Positions 55,634 to 64,000 of a DNA stretch of 64,000 nt are shown one piece after another (positions within the stretch are counted from its first letter, which is position 1; every line of letters begins with the position of its first letter). Position numbers and translations under genes: made by a program. The notes beneath the pieces are model-generated. The model was not told the origin of the DNA, ran no database searches, and saw nothing but the letters and a program-made list of their open reading frames with translations. Origin of the DNA: Strigamia acuminata (lineage: Eukaryota; Arthropoda; Chilopoda; Geophilomorpha; Linotaeniidae); the NCBI GenBank assembly GCA_949358305.1, contig OX442314.1, forward strand, positions 11,525,060 to 11,589,059, in the 5' to 3' direction.

Positions 55634-58600
55634 GTGAGCGAAGAGGGAACAACCCCTTCCAACACTCGGGGAAAGGGTTATGAACAAGTATAGAAAAGAG
55701 GGGGAAGGGAGACGCGCAAGACGAGAAAGAACGAGAGAGAGAGATGGGGGTGGATGGAAAGGGGTATCTTGACAATAACAGGACCTCTTTCTCCTCCTCC
55801 CTCCTTTTGCCATTAGTCCAGAAGCGAATGAGTAAGAGAGAGAGAGAGAAAACAGGGCACGAGCACACGCTTTCATTTATGGAAGCTTTAAATGCCAGGG
55901 GGCCGCGAACGATCAAAGATATTGTCCACGTCATGTAATAATAAAACGAGGAAAATGAGTGCAGCTAAAGTTTCCGATTTTGCAAATGTGTTAGAAAGTT
56001 TTTCCCAGTTTGTCTCTCTCTCTTTCTCTCTCTCTCTCCCTCCCCCGCCGCCCCCTTTTCCCGTTCGCAAATGATTCAGAGTTTGGTAGTTTGTAGCCAA
56101 AGTTTAGTGTGTCTTTGTTGTTGATCAGTTGTAAAAATCTTAAAAGCCTTCGTGCTGTTGCACTTAAGAGAAGGAGGAATTAAAAATGGACCATTGAGAT
56201 GTGTTATTAAACGATGGATGCATCGTTATTGCGTTATATCTGCAACGGCGAAGTTTTTATTATGGAATAGATGCGAATAATGGCAACCCTAAAACTCAAC
56301 TCAATTTATCCCCAAATGAACATTAATTATTTTTCATTTCGACTCTCAATAAGATGCAGATGAGAATGTGACGTGTGTGTGATTAAAGCGGAATTCCGGT
56401 GATTTAATGGGCAAGCTGCCTCTTAATGAAATGTTTGTTAATGTTACCTTTTTGCGAGGCAATACACAATAATTTACAAAGAAGGAATTTTTATCTCGAT
56501 CGCAATGTCGTTGAATATGCAAATAAAATGGCCAATATTCGTTAGAAGATTTTTTTTTTCTTCCCAACAATTTTTTTTTTTAATTTTTTAATTTTTTCTT
56601 CCATCTCGTACAACTCGAGCGCAAAAGCAATGTAAATGATGGCTTGATGCGAACCATTCGAAACACATTATCCACTTCATTTTAACACGCACCAAACTAA
56701 CGATAAAGGAAAAACTTAAAATCCTATATGTGCGCACAAATGCATCAAAATTCTATTTTTTTCTCCTCTCTTAACCCTAAACATCTTCCCCGCTAATGAT
56801 TCTAATTTTAATCACCACCTGGACGCATGTACAATGGCCTCGGGACTGCCGTTTTCTTCCTCGGAGACCACGAAGACATTCATTAAAAAGTTTGTGCAAA
56901 ATTGCCGAAAAACTCTCCCTATTTAATGCGAGCGCGAATTCCTCGTAGTCATTGTGCATTCTGTTTGTGAGACTAAATTCATTTTTGTTTGCTTACGAAA
57001 ATAAAGTGAAGAGCGGGAATTTCTATGTTATTATTGTACCTTGGGGAGTAACCAAAGGATTAAGTCGAATGGCAACGCGTTTCCCCAGCCGCGGGCACGA
57101 TGCGACATCACTCGATTCGTCCCTGTAAATAAAAAAAAAATAAAGTTAAAAAAGTTGGGTAAATAAGACATTTTTATTTTTTAAAAATTATATCGACAGT
57201 TAATTGAATTGCCCGCCTAGGAATCGGCTTTTCTGCATGGACTGTATAAAAAGCAAAACTTTCCTTTACCTTTTTCTTAAATTATTCCCTATTTTTCTTT
57301 TTCAATTGATGAATAAATATCAACGACAGTCTCTTGTATTTATTGGACTTTTTTCTAATGAATCGCCCGCCTAAATGTTGGCTTTTCCTCGCCCTATGGA
57401 CAATGCAGGGAAAGCAGCAACGGATTTAATAATGTTTGTTTATTCAATACAGATCAAACAAAATAAACTGACTAACAAAATGAAAGGAAACAGCAAAAAG
57501 GTCATATTTGAATAATGAGTCGAAAAAAGTTTATATCCATCTATACGTACTCGTATAAACAATACTATTTACAGTACCTGCGCACGATTTATTTCATTTC
57601 TTATTCAAACACAAACATTTTTCGTGTATCAACAAGCAAAACAAAAGTCATTTTAAGACTGCCAGTTGAAAAAATCCACGTGCAATCCTTTTTTTCATTC
57701 TTTTTCTTTTCCAGAGATAAACTCTAAGACAAACAGGTGAACTTCATCGTTAGCACCTTCATTTGAAGTAAAATTTGAACTTAACATCCTTATCCAAAAT
57801 CAGCTTTAGACAGAAAAAAAGGTAAAGCTGGCACCTTAATTCACCGTAATCAATAATTCCCATTGCAAGATAGTGTCGTTTCTCTTACACAGTAAACCTG
57901 AAATATTTAATTAGCACGACCGTATTGGCGATAAAATTGACAAATGTCGTCAAAGGTAAAACACAACAACTGACATTTTTGCCAACTTGCCAACAAACGT
58001 GCAAATTAATTCTTGTGGTTTACGTAACGGGTAAATTAACGATTTCTGGCTACGTTACGCGTTATGGAAACATCAAAAGGTATAAAAAATTTGTTCTTTG
58101 ACCTATTGCTGCCGTTTGTAAGGTTTAACTCAATGGAAAACAGTGGTACGAGTAAACAACAAATAGTAACTGTAACTTTGCAACACAAAAAATGAATTTA
58201 CACCGGTAACTGGTTTGGGAAAACCTCCGTGTATACAATACCCAGGAATGTGTCACAACACAGCTTACTTATAGAAAAATGTAAGTAAATGTTGTTATTT
58301 TAAAACAGAAACATGCCTCGTAGCTATTTATGCACAAAAACATTAATTTTTACATAAAATTTGCCGATTTAACACATAAAGCAAGGTCGTGGTACGTGGA
58401 AAAATACCGTGTTGAACCCTCGTAGCAGGATAAAAACAAGTGATTTGTGAACACAAGAATGGAGTTTTAATATACTTGTGTTATCTGCTGTATATTGTAT
58501 GCGTATACTGAAAATTAGTCGTTAAACGCTAATAATGTACGTCGAAAAGATATTTTTTAAACTTTAATTAGATTATATAAATTAATCTATAATGAGAAGT

Positions 58601-58717
58601 AGAGTTCCACATAGTTAACTAAAATAACATATATCTTAACTCATTGTTACACATCAGCTGGAAATTAAGCATGCATTCGTGAATGCGCCTAGTGTTTATT
58701 TAGCATCTTTTGAGTTG
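55634..58717. other. Non-coding stretch
   Basis: Contains CT-rich/GA-rich simple sequence at about 55.68-55.85 and 56.01-56.05 kb and a degenerate direct repeat at 57.21 and 57.36 kb. No gene supported. Confidence 0.5.
57207..57403. repeat. Degenerate direct repeat pair
   Basis: Two segments (57207-57250 and 57359-57403) share GCCCGCCTA, then GGCTTTTC, then ATGGAC in the same order with different spacing. They are about 152 bp apart. Relation by duplication is plausible but not certain. Confidence 0.35.
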
Positions 58718-59150
58718 TAAAGTTGCTAATTTACACACAAATTTGCCTAAAACCTTCTAATTTAGACACAAATTTGCCTAAAACCTTCTAATTTAGACAC
58801 AAATTTGCCTAAAACCTTCTAATTTAGACACAAATTTGCCTGAAAGTTGCTAATTTACACACAAATTTGCCTAAAACCTTCTAATTTAGACACAAATTTG
58901 ACTGAAAGTTGCTAATTTACACACAAATTTGCCTAAAACCTTCTAATTTAGACACAAATTTGACTGAAAGTTGCTAATTTACACACAAATTTGCCTAAAA
59001 GCTTCTAATTTAAATTTACACACAAATTCGCCAGAAAGCTGCTAATTTACACACAAATTTGCCTAAAAGCTACCAATCTACACAAAAATATACCTAAACA
59101 TTGCTAATTTTCATAGAAACGATCATAAAACTGCTAATTTTGGATATGAA
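58718..59150. repeat. Alternating 30/31-bp satellite
   Basis: About 14 tandem units of two types. Type A carries GTTGCTAATTTACACACAAA and type B carries CCTTCTAATTTAGACACAAA. Both end in TTTGCCT. After an initial A-B-B-B the array alternates A-B, giving a 61-bp dimer. Units become progressively diverged at the right-hand end. No coding or protein signal. Confidence 0.92.
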
Positions 59151-61305
59151 TCAAGAAAAAATCACTAAACGTGCTGACTTACAATTACAAACCTGCAGTA
59201 TTTCCACACGATAAACATTTATTTAATCCAAACAAAACAGTTTTCAAACATTCTATTTCAGTCCTGCACAGATCAAAGTCGAACAATTGTTCCCAGAACA
59301 AAAACAAATCAAAACAAGAGGTCACTTTACACCACAGAATTAAAAAACAATCAGTCAAAGAGGTCAAATCCCCCCTTCCCGATACACTATAATCCCCTTG
59401 TTACTATCGCATGTCTCGAGTTCAAGAATAAGCTCCGAGTATAGTCTCAATCTTGTCAGACCACGATTTGTTTTCTTTACTTCGCGAACAAAAGGAAAAC
59501 CCAACTCGCTCGCTCTAAGAATTAATTTATAAAACCCAGAGATGGGACGGTGAAATCTGATTGGACGTCTGTCTCCTCTTTCTTCAATTCCCAACGGAAA
59601 TTGGCCGACCACCCCTCCCCCCTCCCCCTCCCCCCACATCCATCCTGAACGCTTCTAATCACCGAAGGAGCAAAACTTCTCGAGTTGCACGCAAGCTAAT
59701 AAGACAAGCAGCGTCTTTGTGTTACCAACAGACTTTAATCAAATGACAAAGACAACACACTTCTACCTCCTCGTGCACCTCCCGTACCCCCCGTGCCACC
59801 CTCCACTCCCCCTGCTTGCCATTCCGAACACGCCCACGCCTACAATTAACTTCTTAAGACGCAACTCTTTTTTTTCTTCTTCCTCGTCTTCTTTAGTTGT
59901 ATGTTAAACTGAGGATGTAAACAATGGCTGCCGCCTCTTGTTTTTGCACTGAGGAAATGCTTTTCCGGTCACATGATCCTCGAGTATCGATTACTAAGAG
60001 GACGCGCGTCGTCACGGCAACACAGATGGCAGAGGAAGAGTTACGACGCACGATAAGAAAGGGAGAAATTCAAAAAGTGGACAAAGAAAATAGCTGTATC
60101 TGTGCAATAAAAATGGAAATTTTCTTTTTAAATTTAAAATATTTGTTTTTATTTTATTTTTATTTTTATTTTTTTAAAATTAAAATTCTGATGTTTCTTC
60201 GTTTGGAAACAAAGTTTTTAAAAGTTTTAATTTATTTTCTTTTTTTTCTTCTAAATTTATAATTTTCATTAATTTGTTGCTGGCCCCATCACGCAGTTGA
60301 AAAGTCAAATCGAGACTCAACTCGACAGCAAGATGAATCCTAATGAAAAGCAGTGTAGACTCTTAATACCATTTGCAACACGAAAAAAAAAAAAATAGAT
60401 TCGCAAGGATGTTCATCGAGCGAAAAAGTTAACCAAGTCTTTTAATCTTAATGCGCACCTGCACTTAAGTGTATACGGCTAATGATATTTACGCAAGTAG
60501 ACATTTAATTACACACGAGAATTTCACCGACTTCTTCCACGCTTCAATAAACCCCACCATATTTCTCACGATAAACTTTTCGTAAAACAAAAAGAAAAAA
60601 AAGAAATAAGTTCGTCAAAACTTTCTACTCAAAAACATCATAATTTTTTCCTTTTTTCTTTTTTAAATTCCGAAGTAAACCTTCGAGTTGAAACGTGAAT
60701 TACCAGTCGAAACGTGTCGGGATAAAGTCGTAGAAGAGATATGTATACGAGCATTGCCATTCTTTTCCACGTGATAAAAAGACCGCGTGTCCGTTCTACC
60801 TTCTTTGTGTTGCTCATTTTTCCCTTTTTTATTAGTCGAATAAATTCTTTCTGCCCTTGATTTAGCTAAATGAGTGGCAAATGAATATAAGCACACTCGT
60901 TTTTCAAATATTATCACACATCCGGACCTCGAGTTTTATATACGGTAATGTAATATTCGTGATACGGCAGCCGAGTGAATAATTCAACTTTATTTTCATA
61001 AATACTTCAGGTCATTATTAAATGAGAGGAAGCTTATGTGCCAGCGTGACGAGCCCAATTAAGTGGCAGCCAACACTTTTCTCTTATATACAGATTTTTT
61101 TCTTCTTCTTTTTACTTCTGCTTTCTTCTTATCATTGCACGTCCTATCAATTATTCACCCGCCCTCCACACCCATCTGCATGTTCACAATGGAAATCTTA
61201 TTGCAAACGAAAATTTTAAATTTCACCATATGCAAATTTCTCTACTTTATAACTCCGTCGCAGAAAGGAAAAGTGAAACAAGTCAACTTGTTGTCCTTGT
61301 GCGTA
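59151..61305. other. AT-rich non-coding stretch
   Basis: No supported gene. The plus frame at 59924-60262 begins with a good ATG context (AACAATGGCTGCC) but becomes Phe/Leu-rich low complexity after about 65 codons, and no domain was recognised. Confidence 0.5.
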
Positions 61306-61634
61306 AATTTTAACAATTTTCGAGCTAAATTCGTGAAAAATTCATTATTTTTTATCTATTTTATTCATTTTAAATTCTAATTTCATTTTTATTCATCACA
61401 AATGGACACAATTGACCACAAAAACAACAAAAATCCAAATTAAAATATTTTCATCGAATCAAGTCAAATATTTTGCTATAATTTTAATAATTTTCGAGCT
61501 AAATTCGTGAAAAATTCATTATTTTTCTCACTTTTTCATCTATTATATTCACTTTAAATTCTAATTTCATTTTTATTCATCACCAATGGACACAAGTGCC
61601 CACAAAAACAACAAAAATTCAATTTTCATCGAAT
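61306..61634. repeat. 174-bp tandem duplication
   Basis: The block starting AATTTTAACAATTTTCGAGC at 61306 recurs at 61480 as AATTTTAATAATTTTCGAGC. The copies share GCTAAATTCGTGAAAAATTC and the segment from TTCTAATTTCATTTTTATTC to CCACAAAAACAACAAAAAT. Small substitutions and indels separate them, and the second copy is slightly shorter. No coding signal. Confidence 0.85.
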
Positions 61635-61718
61635 TTTTTTTTAGCTTAAAATAAAAACATTAGGTCAAACCCAAAAGGTTAGAACGCCTTTCACGCTATA
61701 ATTGCCTCCACCATGCAG
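61635..61718. other. Short AT-rich spacer before candidate exon
   Basis: Contains the possible acceptor GCCTCCACCATGCAG just before 61719. Nothing else was seen. Confidence 0.3.
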
Positions 61719-61857
61719 GAAAACGAGCGTTGAACGCCAGCATTTGTGCTCGGATTCGCTGTGGCCACACCAAAAAAGTTGTCCTGGCACGGCGCGCGCG
61801 AAGCCATGCGTCGTTCGCCCGAAAAACAGCGAGGGACACTCGAGTGGAAACGAACAG
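61719..61857 (+). CDS. Candidate internal exon, unknown gene
   Basis: A 139-bp GC-rich segment between a possible acceptor (CTCCACCATGCAG) and a good donor (GAACAG followed by GTAATT). Two of the three plus frames are open. One gives a peptide with HLCSDSLWPHQKSCPGTARA and the other a basic peptide with IRCGHTKKVVLARRARSHAS. Because two frames are open the reading frame is undecided. No domain recognised. Confidence 0.25.
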
Positions 61858-64000
61858 GTAATTAGGGACGCCGGGTCAGACGCGACACCTCACCTAGAGC
61901 GAATCCTCGCACACAAACGCACCTGGCAAGTCCTTATAACCAGGTCGCAACACAAAATCAAAATTAACATTATAAAAAGAAGGTCCGAGACCCCGCGCAC
62001 TTAACCCTTTCAACACAATACAAAACCAGAAAAGAGGGGCGGAATTCATTTCAATATCACTCGAAATAGAAAAACAGCCAAACTTAATATTCAAAACACT
62101 TCATTTTTTATTCTTCTATATTTGAGCATCCATCAATGCAAATACACAACGCCCCCGCCCGGAACAAACATGAAGTGGTTGAAGAAAAAAAAAAAAAAAC
62201 TGCAACGGAGAAATCACCTTTCTTCTTCGGGGCCCCGAGATGGAAAGAGTCGGTCATCATCGAGATTCGACAGTCCGAAAATGATTTTTCCGTGCACACT
62301 GAGCTGAGTAGCTCGTGCTGTACCTCAGATAGACTTGTCACGGATATTGATGGGATCAGCCGCACGAAGAGGCAGTCAAGGCGCATGCGCCTAGGTCATC
62401 ATACGCCGTCTGTCAGCTGTCCTCTTTTCCTAGGGCCACGGTAATGGCCCGGCAACGTTGGAAGACCCGAGGGAAAATGGAGAAAATGGCTGAAGAGCGC
62501 GTGACAGGACCCAACAAGCCGGGCAAAGCAAAAAGCAAGGCAAAACTGGAGCACCTGTCGACAAATAGAGACAAGAGAGAGAAACAAACGACGTTTTGCA
62601 TCGTGGGCTAGGCCCGTAATGTGGAGTATGTCAGTTTGGGCAAGAAATATCACGTCATTTAGCAACGTGTCGAACGGATACAATAATGCATTGAGAATTA
62701 AGGGTGCATTCAACGTTTGACAATTATCAGCTCGAGTCGAGACCCAATTCGTGAAGGCTCCCACATTTTTCACGGAGGAGAATGGATTTGCATATCCTGC
62801 AAAACCTTCCCCTTCTCGTCTATTTTAGAGCCAATCCTTCAAAGAGGGAGAAGAGAAGAAGGGGAGCAAAGGGAAAGACGAACGAGACAGACTCAGCACT
62901 TGCGATCGAGTGAAATTTCTCTCTCTCTTTCTTTCCTTTTAAGAATCGTGGAATTAATTCCACTGTCTGCATGACGTCACTCTTTCTCAGCACTCGTTTC
63001 AATGTGCAAATTTACTTACAAAACATTTATATACGTGTGTTTGTTTCAATTTGGTGCTTTAGAAATACAAATAAATACTGTATGGTGCCGGTAATGAGGG
63101 AAATGCAACATATTTTATACTTTTATTTATTTTCTTTCGAATAAACTTGGTGCGTCGATTCCCATTCGATTATAACAGGTTTTATGTTCCATGATAAGTA
63201 GGCATTTTCCAATCTCTTCAAGCCAGGTCAGCGTTGCCATGGAGACAGGGGGGGATTGAGCCCACTAGCCGGATTGAGAGTGACCTCCAGTGCCGGGGTC
63301 AAGGCGCCAATAATGGCGTCCATCAAAGCCACCCAATGCCTTGATTACACGCTTCAATGAACACCGCTGACACAGGACTGGCAAAAGAACGAGGAATAGA
63401 AAGAGAGGAAAAAAGAAAGACCTTTTCAAGTAGGCATTTTATATCGAATGGATTTCCGACCGGCTATGAGTTACAATACGGATGATCGTTGCAGAGATGA
63501 CTGAAATTCGTGGAAAAAGAATTGAGCTGAATAATTGAACAGTTGTAGCAAAACTATTCTAAATAAATTTAATTTAATCATTTTTGGTGCACCGTTTGGT
63601 GTGTATCCGCTTTGTAAGTTTTCATTAATCAACGACCAAAGTTGGAGATTCGAAGGCGGTCAGAAAACGCCCAGGTTCTAACCATAAAGAATTATTAGAG
63701 GATTAAAAATTAATAAATTAATTAAATTAATAAATAATTCAACTTTTTTTTTCATCTCGTTTAATTTATTTCACATTGGTCGTGTCAGAATCAGCTACCG
63801 AAGACGATTCGCTATTGCTCCGTGTTGTGTCTCGCATGATGCGGCTGTCTTAGGGCGTTTCCGGAGTTATATATTTTAGCAAAAAGGGGAGGTTGGGGGG
63901 GAGACGCGAAGGAAAAAGACGAAGAGGGTCCGCAACGGTGTGGTGAAGCAGCCTGGGGCCATTCATCTACTTCTGACGAGGGTTTTTTTTTTTTTTTTTT
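61858..64000. other. Non-coding stretch to window end
   Basis: No gene confidently supported. Open frames on both strands at 62108-62444 overlap each other and cannot be separated. The window ends in an 18-base T run (63983-64000) that may continue beyond the edge. Confidence 0.45.

Noticed and set aside
58718-59150. CRISPR-like appearance of regularly spaced repeats
   Set aside because: Units are contiguous tandem copies with no unique spacers, no cas genes, and the DNA is eukaryotic.
62108-62444. Protein-like open frames on both strands
   Set aside because: Overlapping frames on both strands look equally plausible and neither has paired splice sites, so no exon is called.
1-64000. tRNA, 5S rRNA, spliceosomal RNA or microRNA genes
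   Set aside because: A by-eye scan for the T-arm GGTTCRANNCC box, U-RNA signature starts and well-known conserved microRNA seeds found no convincing case. A covariance-model search would be decisive and was not possible.

Overview
The window is AT-rich eukaryotic DNA full of A/T homopolymers and (AAAT)n runs. It contains one unmistakable gene-sized feature, a complete BEL/Pao LTR retrotransposon at 18620-24570. Several things point to an arthropod or close relative: the BEL/Pao element, which is a metazoan lineage, short interstitial runs of the pentamer AACCT (complement TTAGG, the arthropod telomere unit), and numerous short TA-inserting MITE-like elements. No diagnostic host gene was recognised, so the species is not identified.

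The retrotransposon is flanked by a perfect 5-bp target-site duplication (GAGAC). It has two 329-bp LTRs that I read as identical base for base. An 18-nt primer-binding site complementary to tRNA-Phe abuts the 5' LTR. One uninterrupted ORF of 1732 aa from the first ATG encodes Gag (DUF1759-type, three zinc knuckles), an aspartic protease with the motif DGG, reverse transcriptase (YVDD), RNase H, integrase (HHCC plus D-D-E) and a C-terminal DUF5641-type domain. There is no env. The stop codon lies inside the 3' LTR, and there is no polypurine tract next to that LTR. This is a very recent and apparently intact insertion.

The rest of the window holds non-autonomous elements and tandem repeats. 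There is a MITE with a TACCGTATTT-type terminal repeat and an internal AACCT run (4.9-5.2 kb), and two copies of a pogo/Tigger-like MITE (14.6 and 16.8 kb). A second MITE family has one complete copy (31.4 kb) and one truncated copy fused next to a pogo-like fragment (14.8 kb). A possible MITE lies at 37.7 kb. A 576-bp element at 44.2 kb is built around a 21-bp minisatellite with an interspersed 46-bp block, and a mariner-like MITE with about 64-bp inverted repeats lies at 50.0-50.3 kb. There is an alternating 30/31-bp satellite at 58.7-59.15 kb and a 174-bp tandem duplication at 61.3-61.6 kb.

Host genes are not clearly visible. A CpG-rich island at about 35.1-35.7 kb, with coding-like minus-strand segments in and beside it, is the best candidate for a gene 5' end. 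A few other short open segments bounded by plausible splice sites are listed at low confidence. The remainder looks like intergenic or long-intron sequence.
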